Positions 1 to 8,178 of a DNA stretch of 64,000 nt are shown piece by piece. The position numbers and the translations under genes were made by a program. The notes below the pieces were generated by a model. It made no database searches and was not told the origin of the DNA. It saw nothing but the letters and a program-made list of their open reading frames with translations. Origin of the DNA: Azospira sp. I13 (GTDB lineage: Bacteria; Pseudomonadota; Gammaproteobacteria; Burkholderiales; Rhodocyclaceae); assembly GCF_003112695.1 (NCBI RefSeq), contig NZ_BFBP01000011.1, positions 201,401 through 265,400 on the forward strand, in the 5' to 3' direction. The number at the start of each line of letters is the position of its first letter. Within the stretch, counting starts at the first letter, position 1.

Positions 1-1
1 C

Positions 2-70
2 ACCCACCGCATTTCCCTACCCCCGGGACGTAAGCTCTGGCTGGCCCTCAAGGCATGGCTGAAGGGCTGA
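2..70 (+). CDS. hpnD: C-terminal end of squalene/phytoene synthase-like protein HpnD (partial)
   Basis: Only the last 22 codons are inside the window, ending at the TGA at 68-70. The visible tail is basic and hydrophobic (SLPPGRKLWLALKAW), as at the end of HpnD-type presqualene diphosphate synthases. It overlaps the start of hpnE by 16 nt, which points to a translationally coupled hopanoid operon. The identification rests mainly on the neighbour, because HpnD normally precedes HpnE; the peptide alone would be too short. Confidence 0.55.
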   Translation, partial: THRISLPPGRKLWLALKAWLKG

Positions 71-1389
71 GCCGGCCCCGGGTGGCGGTGGTCGGCGCCG
101 GCTGGGCCGGCCTGGCCGCCGCAGTGGATCTGACCGTCGGCGGTGCCCGGGTCAGCCTCTTCGAATCCGCCCGCCAGCCCGGCGGCCGGGCCCGCTGCAT
201 CGACCTCCAGGGCCTCACCCTGGATAACGGCCCCCACCTGCTGATCGGTGCCTACAGCGCCACCCAGGCCCTGATGGCCCGCATCGGCAGCCAGGATCGC
301 CTGCGGCGCGCGCCCCTCTCCCTGCTCACCCCGCCCCACTTCAGCCTCCGCCTGCCGCGCCTGCCCGCGCCCCTGCACCTGGCCTGGGGGCTGCTGACGG
401 CCCGGGGGATCGGCCTCATGGAAAAGCTGGCCGCCGTCCGCTTCATGGAAGCCCTGAAGGCCCGTGCCTACCGGCTTCCCGAGGACTGCACGGTAAGCCA
501 GCTGCTGCAACACCATCGCCAGGGCCCCGGCCTGATTCGCCTGCTCTGGGAACCCCTCTGCCTGGCGGCCCTCAACACCCCGGCCAGCGCCGCCTCTGCC
601 CAGGTCTTCGCCAATGTGCTGCGGGACAGCCTGGGCGGCCCCCGCAGCGCCACCGACATGCTGCTGCCGACCTGCCATCTGGGCGACCTGGTCCCCGAGC
701 CCGCGCTCGCCTGGCTGGCTGGCCGGGAGCAGACACTTCACCTGTCCACCCGGATTCGCACCCTGCTTCCCGCCGGCCCTGGCTGGCACGTGCATTGGGA
801 AGGGCCGGAGGGGCCCCGGCACGAAACGTTCGACCAGGTAATACTGGCCACCGGCCCCCAGCATGCCGCTGCGCTGCTGCCCGACGTGCCGGCCCTGGCC
901 TCCCTACAACGACAGTTGGGGGCCTTCGCCTACGAGCCCATCGCCACGGTCTATCTTGCCTACCCGCCGGAGGTGGCCCTGCCTTTCCCCCTGCTCGGCC
1001 TGGCCGGCCCGGTGGGCCAATGGGTCTTCGACCGGGGCCCGCTGGATGGCCACCCGGGCCTTCTGGCCTGTGTCCTCAGCGCCCACGGCCCCTGGGAAGC
1101 CCTGACGCCCGAAGCCCTGGCCCAGGCCCTGCACGGGGAGCTGGAAGCCGCCCTGGGCCAGCCCCTGCCGCCACCCCGCTGGCAACGCATGGTGCGGGAG
1201 GCCCGGGCCACCTTCGCCTGCCTGCCCCATCTGGATCGTCCGGCCAACGCCACCGCCCTGCCCGGCCTGTGGCTCGCGGGGGACTACACGGCAGGCGACT
1301 ATCCCGCCACCCTGGAAGGCGCTGTGCGCAGCGGCCAGAACGCCGCTCGCCTGCTGCTCGACAGCACCGCTGCCCAAGCCTCCTGCTGA
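55..1389 (+). CDS. hpnE: Hydroxysqualene dehydroxylase HpnE (squalene-associated FAD-dependent desaturase)
   Basis: 444 aa. The N-terminus carries an FAD-binding Rossmann motif (VVGAGWAG, residues 12-19), then an acidic strand end and the amine-oxidase/desaturase motif PGGRAR near residue 45. The C-terminus has the second FAD contact of this family (LAGDYTAGDYPATLEGA, about 408-424). In the known pathway HpnE reduces hydroxysqualene to squalene for hopanoid synthesis, after HpnC and HpnD. The ATG at 55 lies inside the end of the preceding frame, so the two are coupled. No transmembrane helix is obvious; the family is membrane-associated. It could be confused with a phytoene desaturase, but length and context favour HpnE. 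Confidence 0.9.
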   Translation: MAEGLSRPRVAVVGAGWAGLAAAVDLTVGGARVSLFESARQPGGRARCIDLQGLTLDNGPHLLIGAYSATQALMARIGSQDRLRRAPLSLLTPPHFSLRLPRLPAPLHLAWGLLTARGIGLMEKLAAVRFMEALKARAYRLPEDCTVSQLLQHHRQGPGLIRLLWEPLCLAALNTPASAASAQVFANVLRDSLGGPRSATDMLLPTCHLGDLVPEPALAWLAGREQTLHLSTRIRTLLPAGPGWHVHWEGPEGPRHETFDQVILATGPQHAAALLPDVPALASLQRQLGAFAYEPIATVYLAYPPEVALPFPLLGLAGPVGQWVFDRGPLDGHPGLLACVLSAHGPWEALTPEALAQALHGELEAALGQPLPPPRWQRMVREARATFACLPHLDRPANATALPGLWLAGDYTAGDYPATLEGAVRSGQNAARLLLDSTAAQASC

Positions 1390-1397
1390 GCCGGCGC

Positions 1398-1680
1398 CCA
1401 TTTTTTCAGCAAGCCGGAAAAGCCCTGCCGGGCCGGTCAGTTAGGCGCTTTACCCACTGCTTTTCCACAGACTTGTGCCCGTCGATGGTGGATAAACCTC
1501 ATTTATTCACATGACTTCACGCCTTCCTCCCCCTGGCCAACCTTCTGACGAGGGATTGCCCATTTTTTCAGCAACAGCAAAAAACCCCGCGCCAGCAAAG
1601 GCTTGCCACGCTTATCCCCAGGCTCTCCACAGAGCTTTCCCCGCTGATGGTGGATAAATCCAATTAATCCCAAACACAAT
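1398..1680. repeat. Tandem duplicated non-coding unit (162-bp period) with DnaA-box-like motifs
   Basis: The gap between hpnE and the next gene holds two diverged copies of one unit at an exact 162-bp offset. CCATTTTTTCAGCAA occurs at 1398-1412 and 1560-1574; GATGGTGGATAAA at 1484-1496 and 1646-1658; CCACAGA is shared between them. Motifs near the DnaA consensus TTATNCACA are a perfect TTATTCACA at 1503-1511, one-mismatch TTATCCACC on the minus strand at 1487-1495 and 1649-1657, TTTTCCACA at 1461-1469 and TTATCCCCA at 1612-1620. No open frame here looks real. Function unknown; DnaA binding is inference. Confidence 0.6.
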
Positions 1681-1764
1681 CTTTCTCACGGACGAGAAAT
1701 AGCGACCGGCGTAAAATTGACCCAACTCCAAAAACAACCCGATCCCCCGATCCTCCCCAGCCCC

Positions 1765-3102
1765 ATGGTCTTCGGCAAACTATTCAACCGCCTGCGCGGC
1801 GGCAATACTCCCTCGCTGCAACCCCTGCCCCTGGAAGCTCTGGTCGCCACCGCGCCCCAGAACACGCCCTCCACCGCCGAACGCTTGCGCCAGGCTGCCG
1901 AGAGCCTGTTGCGTCGGGAAGAAATGCTCGACGCCCGCAACCGCCTCTCCGGCTACCGTTTCACTCGCAGTGCCGGTGCCGATGAAGCGGCCTTTCTCCA
2001 AGCCCTGGCGGATGTGGACGTGGCGGACTTCGCCCGCCGCCGCCAGGCCCTGGTGCCCATCAGCGCCCGCGCCTTGATGGCCAATGCCCACGTGCCCCTG
2101 GCCGCTCCTGGCAGCATCTTTCTGGTAGACCTCAACCAGGAACAGCTGTCACCCGCCGAGTGGCGCCCCCTGCTGGAAAAGATACGCGCCGCTGGTGCCC
2201 GCACCGGCCTGCGGGGTCTTACCGCCGCACCGGAGCACGCCGCCCTGCTCGGCCTCGCCGACTTGGCCATCCTCAGTCTCAACGATTACGAGCTGCCCCA
2301 GTTCCAGCGCCTCGCCCGCACCCTCAAACAGGCCTCCCCCCAGCTGCTGCTGGCTGCCGACGACGTACCCACCTGGCCGGAGCGCCGCATGTGCGGCTCC
2401 TGGAACTTCGATTATTGCCTGGGCCCCTTCTCCACCCTGGCCGACAGCGAAGAGCCGGAAGGCCAGCTGGATAATTCCCGCGTCGTGCTGATGGAAATGC
2501 TCAACCTCATCCGGGCCGAAGCCGATCTGGCGGACCTGGGCAACGTCGCCAAGAAAGACCCGGGCATCGCCCTCAAGGTGCTGGCCCTGGCCAACTCCCC
2601 GGCCGCCGGCCTGGCCGCCCCCGTCGCCAGCCTGGAGCAGGCCATCATGGTACTGGGCCGGCAGCGGCTCTACCGCTGGCTGACCGTAGCCATGTTCCGG
2701 GTGGGCACGCCCCGGGACCGGGACGAAGCGCTGTTGGAAGTCGCCATGACCCGGGCTCGCTTCATGGAGACGGTGGCCGACGGCGTACTGGAGAAAAAAG
2801 AATGCGACGAGCTGTTCCTGGTAGGCCTGCTCTCCCTCTTCGACGTACTGCTCAACATGCCCCTGAGCAAGGTACTCGAACTAATCAACCTGGCGGAAGA
2901 CGTGAATACCGTCCTGCTGCGCAGCGAAGGCCCCTACGCCCGCTTCCTGCAACTGGCCCTGGCGGTGGAGCGGGGCCGCGCCGAACAGGCCGCCGACCTG
3001 GCCCTGAGCCTGGGCATCGACCCGGCCAGCCTCACCCCGACCAGCCTGATGGCCCTGGCCTGGGCCGAAGAAGCCCTGGGCAATTCCACCGCCGACCTCT
3101 AA
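1765..3102 (+). CDS. EAL-like/HDOD signalling protein (YuxH-type)
   Basis: 445 aa from the ATG at 1765 (MVFGKLFNRL). A TTG 48 nt upstream in frame is possible but gives an unlikely polar leader. The N-terminal half resembles a degenerate EAL domain: it has the domain's beta strands (FLVDLNQ; LADLAILSLNDYEL), but I do not see an EAL signature, so c-di-GMP hydrolysis is unlikely. The C-terminal half is an HDOD domain (about residues 220-400), with the typical region LGNVAKKDPGIALKVLALAN followed by a helix ending VLGRQRLYRWL. YuxH-type proteins are regulatory scaffolds of unclear output. The gene stands alone, ends at a terminator, and converges on the S4 gene. Confidence 0.8.
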   Translation: MVFGKLFNRLRGGNTPSLQPLPLEALVATAPQNTPSTAERLRQAAESLLRREEMLDARNRLSGYRFTRSAGADEAAFLQALADVDVADFARRRQALVPISARALMANAHVPLAAPGSIFLVDLNQEQLSPAEWRPLLEKIRAAGARTGLRGLTAAPEHAALLGLADLAILSLNDYELPQFQRLARTLKQASPQLLLAADDVPTWPERRMCGSWNFDYCLGPFSTLADSEEPEGQLDNSRVVLMEMLNLIRAEADLADLGNVAKKDPGIALKVLALANSPAAGLAAPVASLEQAIMVLGRQRLYRWLTVAMFRVGTPRDRDEALLEVAMTRARFMETVADGVLEKKECDELFLVGLLSLFDVLLNMPLSKVLELINLAEDVNTVLLRSEGPYARFLQLALAVERGRAEQAADLALSLGIDPASLTPTSLMALAWAEEALGNSTADL

Positions 3103-3125
3103 ACCACCGTCACCATCACCCAGCA

Positions 3126-3158
3126 AAAAGGGCCGGAAACTTCCGGCCCTTTTGTTTT
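3126..3158. terminator. Bidirectional Rho-independent terminator
   Basis: A 13-bp perfect stem (AAAAGGGCCGGAA, 2-nt loop, then its complement ending TTTT) is followed by TTTTGTTTT. The A-rich 5' arm makes it usable on both strands. It lies between the HDOD gene and the convergent S4-domain gene. Confidence 0.85.
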
Positions 3159-3230
3159 ATCGCTTCCCCGGCATACCTTCGTACCGGCCTGGCAGCCCGG
3201 CCCTACGCCGGCCCCGGTGGTCGAGAAGAG

Positions 3231-3449
3231 TCATTCCTCGGCGGTCAGGGTGATGGTTTCGCCACCGCACTCGACCCGCTGGCCCGGCCGCAGCTTCGCC
3301 CGTTTGCGGCTCTCCACCTGGCCATCCACCTTGACCTGGCCCTGATCCACCAGGATGTGGGCCTCGCCCCCGGAAGACACCAGGCTGGCGGCCTTGAGCA
3401 GTTGATCGAGCTGGATGTAGTCGCCGCGTACGGCAAAGACCATGGCCAT
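3231..3449 (-). CDS. Small S4-domain RNA-binding protein (YbcJ/YaaA-like)
   Basis: 72 aa, almost entirely one S4 RNA-binding fold: YIQLDQLLKAASLVSSGGEA, then VDGQVESRKRAKLRPG, and a terminal strand VECGGETITL. This matches the stand-alone S4 proteins of the YbcJ type, thought to bind structured RNA, possibly rRNA. The ORF starts at MAMVF; the second Met, two codons in, is an equally possible start. It is monocistronic and convergent with the HDOD gene. Confidence 0.85.
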   Translation of the reverse strand: MAMVFAVRGDYIQLDQLLKAASLVSSGGEAHILVDQGQVKVDGQVESRKRAKLRPGQRVECGGETITLTAEE

Positions 3450-3560
3450 GGAAATTCCTTCAGAAAATAGGACGCCCGGCAGCGCAAGCCGCTGTCGGAA
3501 ACGAAGGACGCCATTTTCCCAGACTCGGCCCGGCCCCTCCAGACCATGGGGAAAAAATAA

Positions 3561-3598
3561 TTTGGTACTACTACCAAAATATTGGTAGATTTACCAAA
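3561..3598. promoter_or_regulatory. Two tandem 18-bp operators upstream of the TetR efflux operon
   Basis: Site 1 (3561-3578) is TTTGGTA, four bases, TACCAAA, a perfect 7-bp dyad. Site 2 (3581-3598) has the same layout with one mismatch in the outer arm. Centres are 20 bp apart, about two helical turns on the same DNA face. They lie 33-70 bp upstream of the tetR start, fitting autorepression of the operon by the TetR protein it encodes (inference). Confidence 0.7.
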
Positions 3599-3630
3599 AT
3601 CACTTCTTCCCTCCTGATGGGAACGCCTCC

Positions 3631-4173
3631 ATGAGCGTCAAGGAACGCCTGCTGGATGCCGGCCTCACCCTGCTGCACGAGCAGGGCCTGGCCGCCCTCA
3701 CCCAGCCCCGCATCGCCAAAGCCGCCGGCGTCAGCCAGAGCCACCTCACCTACTACTTCCCCACCCGGGATGAACTGTTGCTGGCCATCGCCGAGCACTC
3801 CGTGGACCAGGCCCTCAGCCGCCAGCTCGGCGCTGCGGGCGGCGACCCGGTGCAGGCCCTGGCCGGCGCCATGCGCTTTCTGCCCCGGGTGCGCATGCTG
3901 CTGGGCCTCATCTCCGCCGCAGACCAGGAGCCGGCCCTGCGGGAAGCGGTGGGCCGGCTGGTGGATCACGTGCGCCAATCCATCGCCCTGCTGCTTACCC
4001 ACCTGAACTACCGCCTGGACCAGACCCAGGTGCTGGTCTTCCACGCCGCCGTGGTGGGCCTGGCGGTGATGCACCTGGGGCGCCAGAGCGCCGTCTCCGA
4101 AGCCGAACTGGAAAAGGGCCTGCAACAGCTGCTGGCCCTGCTGCCCCACCCCGACGGGAGAAACACCCCATGA
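3631..4173 (+). CDS. TetR/AcrR-family transcriptional regulator
   Basis: 180 aa. The N-terminal helix-turn-helix is clear (residues about 5-50: RLLDAGLTLLHEQGLAALT, then IAKAAGVSQSHLTYYFPTRD). The rest is a helical ligand-binding domain. It is the first gene of the operon: its stop overlaps the start of the HlyD gene by 4 nt (ATGA). It probably represses this efflux operon from the paired operators just upstream. The inducer is not predictable from sequence. Confidence 0.9.
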   Translation: MSVKERLLDAGLTLLHEQGLAALTQPRIAKAAGVSQSHLTYYFPTRDELLLAIAEHSVDQALSRQLGAAGGDPVQALAGAMRFLPRVRMLLGLISAADQEPALREAVGRLVDHVRQSIALLLTHLNYRLDQTQVLVFHAAVVGLAVMHLGRQSAVSEAELEKGLQQLLALLPHPDGRNTP

Positions 4174-5174
4174 AAACCACCACGCCCCACCCCACTTTCC
4201 CCCCTGCTTCCCACACCTTCCCCGCCCTGCTCTCCGGCCTCCTCGCCGCCTTGCTGCTGAGCGCTTGCGGCCAGGGCACCCCAGCCACCTACGCCGGCTA
4301 CGTGGAAGGGGAATTCGTCTACCTCGCCGCCCCCCAGGCCGGCTACCTGAAAAGCCTGGATGCCCCCCGGGGCCGCCGGGTAACGGCGGGCCAGGCCATC
4401 TTCGCCGTGGCCGCCGATCCCGATGCCCAGGCCCTGGCCGAGGCGGAAGCCCGGGCGGATTCAGCCAAGGAAAAGGCAGAGAACCTCAAGGAACCGCGCC
4501 GGGCACCGGAGGTCGCCGCCCTGCAAGCCAATCTGCAAGCCGCCCAGGCCAATCGCCGCCTGGCCCACACCCGCCTGCAACAGCAGCAGGCCCTCGCCCG
4601 GCAGAACTTTGTCGCCCAGGCCCGCCTGGACGAAGCCCAGAGCGCCTACGACCAGGCTGTGGCCCAGGAGGAAGCGGCCCGCCAGCAACTGCTCAGCTAC
4701 CGCAGTACCCTGGGCCGCCAGGCCGAAGTGAAGGGCGCCGAGGCCGACTTGCAGGCCGCCGCCGCCCTGGCCGCGCAGAAGCGCTGGGTAGTGGAAAGAA
4801 AGGCCGTCACTGCCCCCGCCGCCGGCGAAGTGGCTGACACCTACTACCGCCCCGGCGAATGGGTGCCCGCCGGTGCGCCAGTGGCCAGCCTGCTGCCCGA
4901 CAACCGGCGCCGGCTGCGCTTCTATGTGCCGGAGACGGCTCTGGCCGGCCTGCAGCCCGGGCAGGAGGTGGAGGCTGGCTGTGACGGCTGCACCACGCCC
5001 ATCCGCGCCACCATCGACTTCATCGCCCCCCAGGCCGAATACACGCCGCCGGTGATCTACAGCCGGGGCAGCCGGGAAAAGCTGGTCTTCCGCGTCGAAG
5101 CCGCCCCGGTCCCGGAACAGGCCGCCCGCCTGCGCCCCGGTCTGCCGGTAGACGTGCGTCTGGCGGAGCACTGA
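4170..5174 (+). CDS. HlyD-family membrane fusion lipoprotein of an ABC exporter (YbhG-like)
   Basis: 334 aa. A signal peptide ends in a lipobox (LLLSAC) with Cys33, so the protein is probably a lipoprotein anchored in the inner membrane. A biotinyl-lipoyl-like half motif follows (YLKSLDAPRGRRVTAGQAIF). Next is a long Ala/Gln/Glu-rich coiled-coil hairpin at about 88-190, then the second lipoyl half (VTAPAAGEVADTYYRPGEWV) and beta-barrel. This is the periplasmic adaptor linking an inner-membrane ABC pump to a TolC-type channel. The order TetR-HlyD-ATPase-permease is like the E. coli ybhGFSR group. No outer-membrane channel gene lies beside it. Confidence 0.88.
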   Translation: MKTTTPHPTFPPASHTFPALLSGLLAALLLSACGQGTPATYAGYVEGEFVYLAAPQAGYLKSLDAPRGRRVTAGQAIFAVAADPDAQALAEAEARADSAKEKAENLKEPRRAPEVAALQANLQAAQANRRLAHTRLQQQQALARQNFVAQARLDEAQSAYDQAVAQEEAARQQLLSYRSTLGRQAEVKGAEADLQAAAALAAQKRWVVERKAVTAPAAGEVADTYYRPGEWVPAGAPVASLLPDNRRRLRFYVPETALAGLQPGQEVEAGCDGCTTPIRATIDFIAPQAEYTPPVIYSRGSREKLVFRVEAAPVPEQAARLRPGLPVDVRLAEH

Positions 5175-5175
5175 G

Positions 5176-6117
5176 ATGGAGGCCGCCCCTCTGGTCATCG
5201 ACGTCACCGGCATCAACAAGCACTTCGGCGACAAGCATGTGGTGAAGGACCTGGCGTTACAGGTGCGACAGGGGGAAATTTTCGGTTTCCTCGGCCCCAA
5301 CGGCAGCGGCAAGACCACTTCCATCCGCATGCTGTGCGGCCTGCTGACGCCGGACAGCGGCCAGGGCACCTGCCTGGGCCTGGACGTGCTGACCGAGAGC
5401 GCCGCCATCAAGCGCCAGGTGGGCTACATGACCCAGAAGTTTTCCCTGTGGGACGACCTCACCATCGCTGAAAACCTGGATTTCGTCGCCCGCATGTTCG
5501 GCATGGACAATCGCCGCGCCGCAGTGGATCAGGCGCTAGAGGAGCTGGGCCTGACCGGACGCCGCCACCAGCTGGCCGGCACCCTATCCGGCGGCTGGAA
5601 GCAGCGCCTGGCCCTGGCCTCCTGCCTGCTGCACCGGCCCCGGCTATTGCTCCTGGACGAGCCTACCGCCGGGGTGGACCCCAAGGCCCGGCGCGATTTC
5701 TGGGAAGAAATCCACCACCTCTCCGCCGCCGGCATCACGGTGCTGGTCTCCACCCACTACATGGACGAAGCCGAGCGCTGCCACCGCCTGGCCTACATCG
5801 CCTACGGCAACCTGCTGGCCTCGGGCACGGCGGATGAAGTAGTGGCCGGCCAGGGCCTGCACACCTGGGAAATCAGCGGCGACGGCCACAATCATCTGGG
5901 TCCCCTGGCCGAGCGCCTGCGCCAGTTGCCCGGAGTGGATCTGGTGGCCAGTTTCGGTGCCGCCCTGCACGTCAGCGGGCGCGATGGCCCCCTGCTGCAA
6001 GCCAGTCTGGAAGCCAAACTCCGGGATAACAAGGTGAAGATCACCGCCGTGCCTGCCTCCCTGGAAGATGCCTTCATCCACCTCATGCAGCACAGCGACG
6101 ACCCTTTGGGGAACTAG
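5176..6117 (+). CDS. ABC transporter ATP-binding protein (YbhF-like)
   Basis: 313 aa with one complete nucleotide-binding domain: Walker A GPNGSGKTT (residues 40-48), signature LSGGWKQR (137-144), Walker B LLLLDEPTAGVDP (157-169) and a switch His in VSTHYMDEAE. The tail after about residue 220 is the variable region of the drug-export subfamily. E. coli YbhF has two ATPase domains; this one has one, so it should dimerise. It starts 1 nt after the HlyD stop and is co-transcribed with the permease. Confidence 0.92.
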   Translation: MEAAPLVIDVTGINKHFGDKHVVKDLALQVRQGEIFGFLGPNGSGKTTSIRMLCGLLTPDSGQGTCLGLDVLTESAAIKRQVGYMTQKFSLWDDLTIAENLDFVARMFGMDNRRAAVDQALEELGLTGRRHQLAGTLSGGWKQRLALASCLLHRPRLLLLDEPTAGVDPKARRDFWEEIHHLSAAGITVLVSTHYMDEAERCHRLAYIAYGNLLASGTADEVVAGQGLHTWEISGDGHNHLGPLAERLRQLPGVDLVASFGAALHVSGRDGPLLQASLEAKLRDNKVKITAVPASLEDAFIHLMQHSDDPLGN

Positions 6118-6120
6118 ACC

Positions 6121-7260
6121 ATGGCCCGCCCGTTTTTCCCCAAGACCTTCTCCCTCTCCCGCTGGCTCGGCATTCTCATCAAGGAATTCATTCAGCTGAA
6201 GCGGGACCGGCTGACCTTCGGCATGATCGTCGGCATCCCCATCATCCAGCTGCTGCTCTTCGGCTTCGCCATCAACTCCGACCCCAAGCACCTGCCCACC
6301 GCCGTGGTCATGGCCGACCCAGGCCCCTTCGCCCGAGCCTACGTGGCGGCGATGCAGAACAGCGATTACTTCCGCATCGTCGGCAGCGTGGACGAAAAAG
6401 AGGCCAGCGACCTGCTGGATCGCAGCCAGGTGCAATTCGTCGTCACCTTCCCGCCAGGCTTCCACCGCGACCTGGTGCGGGGCAAGGCACCGACACTGCT
6501 GGTGGAGGCGGACGCCACCGACCCCATGGCCGCCGGCGGCGCCATTTCGGTGCTCAACAAGCTGGGCATGGAAGTCTTCGCCCCCGACCTGCCGGGGCTG
6601 GAAAAGCCCGTTGCGCCGCCGGTGGAGCTGCGGGTGCACCGCCGCTACAACGCCGAGGGGCTCACCTCCTACAACGTGGTGCCGGGCCTCCTAGGCGTCA
6701 TCCTGACCATGACCATGGTGCTGATGACCGGCCTGGCCATGACCCGGGAGCGGGAGCGGGGCACCTTCGAGAACCTGCTGGCCACTCCGGCCACGCCCCT
6801 GGAGGTGATGACGGGCAAGATCGTGCCCTACATCCTCATCGGCCTGATCCAGGTAACCCTGATCCTGCTGGCAGCCCGCTTCATTTTCGACGTGCCCATG
6901 CACGGCAGCCTGATCCTGCTTTACGCCGTGGTGCTGCTCTTCATCTGCGCCAACCTCACCCTCGGCATCACCTTCAGCTCCATCGCCCGCAATCAGCTGC
7001 AGGCCATGCAGATGACCTTCTTTTTCTTCCTGCCCTCCATGCTGCTCTCGGGCTTCATGTTCCCCTTCCGCGGCATGCCGGAATGGGCCCAGGTGGTGGG
7101 CAATGTGCTGCCCCTCACCCACTTCCTCATCCTGGTGCGGGGCATCCTGCTCAAGGGTAACGGCCTGGACATGCTGTGGCCCCAGGTCTGGCCCATCCTG
7201 GCCTTCATGGCGGCGGTGCTGGCCCTGGGCCTGAAGACTTTCCGCCGTACCCTGGACTGA
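6121..7260 (+). CDS. ABC-2 type transporter permease (YbhS/YbhR-like)
   Basis: 379 aa. There is one N-terminal helix (about residues 33-50), a large extracytoplasmic domain (about 60-180) and five or so helices from 185 to the end. The ABC-2 loop between helices contains TRERERGTFENLLATP, typical of drug exporters. It starts 3 nt after the ATPase stop. Only one permease is present, whereas ybhFSR has two, so a homodimer is expected. The substrate is unknown; a toxic organic compound is the likely class. Confidence 0.92.
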   Translation: MARPFFPKTFSLSRWLGILIKEFIQLKRDRLTFGMIVGIPIIQLLLFGFAINSDPKHLPTAVVMADPGPFARAYVAAMQNSDYFRIVGSVDEKEASDLLDRSQVQFVVTFPPGFHRDLVRGKAPTLLVEADATDPMAAGGAISVLNKLGMEVFAPDLPGLEKPVAPPVELRVHRRYNAEGLTSYNVVPGLLGVILTMTMVLMTGLAMTRERERGTFENLLATPATPLEVMTGKIVPYILIGLIQVTLILLAARFIFDVPMHGSLILLYAVVLLFICANLTLGITFSSIARNQLQAMQMTFFFFLPSMLLSGFMFPFRGMPEWAQVVGNVLPLTHFLILVRGILLKGNGLDMLWPQVWPILAFMAAVLALGLKTFRRTLD

Positions 7261-7454
7261 AGCCGAGACAAGCACTGCCACAATCGGCCGGAGAGGCAGG
7301 CTGGGCGCGGGCATCACTGAAACTCCGCGCCCCTGCTGCATCTCCCGGCATGGGGGAGGAAGAATGGCGTCCCTATTGCCTCTGCGGGCAATCCATTTTT
7401 AGCGGAAATTCAAAAGGCCGGGCAGGAGCACCCACAAGCGAGCCTGCCGGGAGT

Positions 7455-7514
7455 TGTTGCCGAAATGGCGACCGAAATAGTTGCTGAAATGACCGTGGGA
7501 ATGGCTGCTGGAAT
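7455..7514. repeat. Five imperfect 12-bp tandem repeats downstream of the cysteine-cluster gene
   Basis: Five consecutive 12-bp units each end in AAT (for example TGTTGCCGAAAT, GGCGACCGAAAT, AGTTGCTGAAAT). The array lies about 27 bp beyond the stop of the minus-strand gene ending at 7541. The rest of 7261-7540 holds nothing else I can identify. Confidence 0.6.
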
Positions 7515-7540
7515 GGCGATGCCGGGGAACTTGTCCCGCC

Positions 7541-7882
7541 CTATTCCGTCTGTGGCAGGGGGGCCAGGCCATGGCGCTGGCGGGCTCGGGCGCAGGCCCC
7601 GTCGGCAATGCCCAGTTCCGCCAGGGGATTGAATTCCCGGCAGGGCGAGGGCCGCTGGGCGTAGCGGGTGCAATGCACTGCCACGCCGATTTCCCCCGCC
7701 AGGGCAATGCAGCGGGGTGAGCCGGTATCCGTCCCCTGCATCCGCACCAGCTGGGCTGTCACCGGCACCGTCAGGGCCGCCGGTATGCCGCCCTCCCAGG
7801 CAAAGGCGCCCCCTTCCAGTTCGGCAGGGTGGAAATCGACGCGATAGGCGGCGCAGCAGGCGCCACAGGACTGGCAAATCAT
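7541..7882 (-). CDS. YkgJ-type cysteine-cluster protein
   Basis: 113 aa from the start MICQSCGACC; longer upstream readings run into unrelated low-quality sequence. The N-terminus has the family's closely spaced cysteines (CQSCGACC, residues 3-10), with further cysteines at RCIALAG, HCTRYAQRPSPC and C-terminally. This matches the YkgJ/CxxCxxCC family, thought to bind zinc or an Fe-S cluster. Cellular role unknown. It stands alone, divergent from the DUF6776/bactofilin pair. Confidence 0.75.
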   Translation of the reverse strand: MICQSCGACCAAYRVDFHPAELEGGAFAWEGGIPAALTVPVTAQLVRMQGTDTGSPRCIALAGEIGVAVHCTRYAQRPSPCREFNPLAELGIADGACARARQRHGLAPLPQTE

Positions 7883-8049
7883 CGTAAAAAACCCGGGAGA
7901 AAAATGCGCCGGCGGGAGCGGCCAAGCCGCGCAAGAATCGGCGGCCAAAGCGGACCGTACGGGCGCCATTTTCCGCCAAAGCCCCAAACCTAGGAAGAAC
8001 CTAGGAGTTGCCCCAGGTGAATTTTTTTTAAAAATCATTTAATTTCATG

Positions 8050-8066
8050 TATATCGTGCCGATATA
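8050..8066. promoter_or_regulatory. Perfect 7-3-7 dyad in an AT-rich promoter region
   Basis: TATATCG, three bases, CGATATA forms a perfect dyad within the AT-rich stretch 8025-8075, between the divergent YkgJ and DUF6776/bactofilin genes. Two copies of CCTAGG lie nearby at 7989-7994 and 8000-8005, 11 bp apart. A role as a regulator site is inference. Confidence 0.35.
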
Positions 8067-8178
8067 GTGAGAAACAACTTGAAGAAGTGGCCCCGCCAAA
8101 GGCAAACCACTCGCAAAACAGGAGCCGTCATGAACGACACCCCCAAGTCGCTTACTCCCGCCGCCCGGGGTAGATAAC

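Noticed and set aside
1398-1680. Chromosomal replication origin
   Set aside because: Only one perfect DnaA box, no AT-rich unwinding stretch of the usual kind, and no dnaA, dnaN, gidA or parAB genes beside it. Kept only as a DnaA-box-like repeat.
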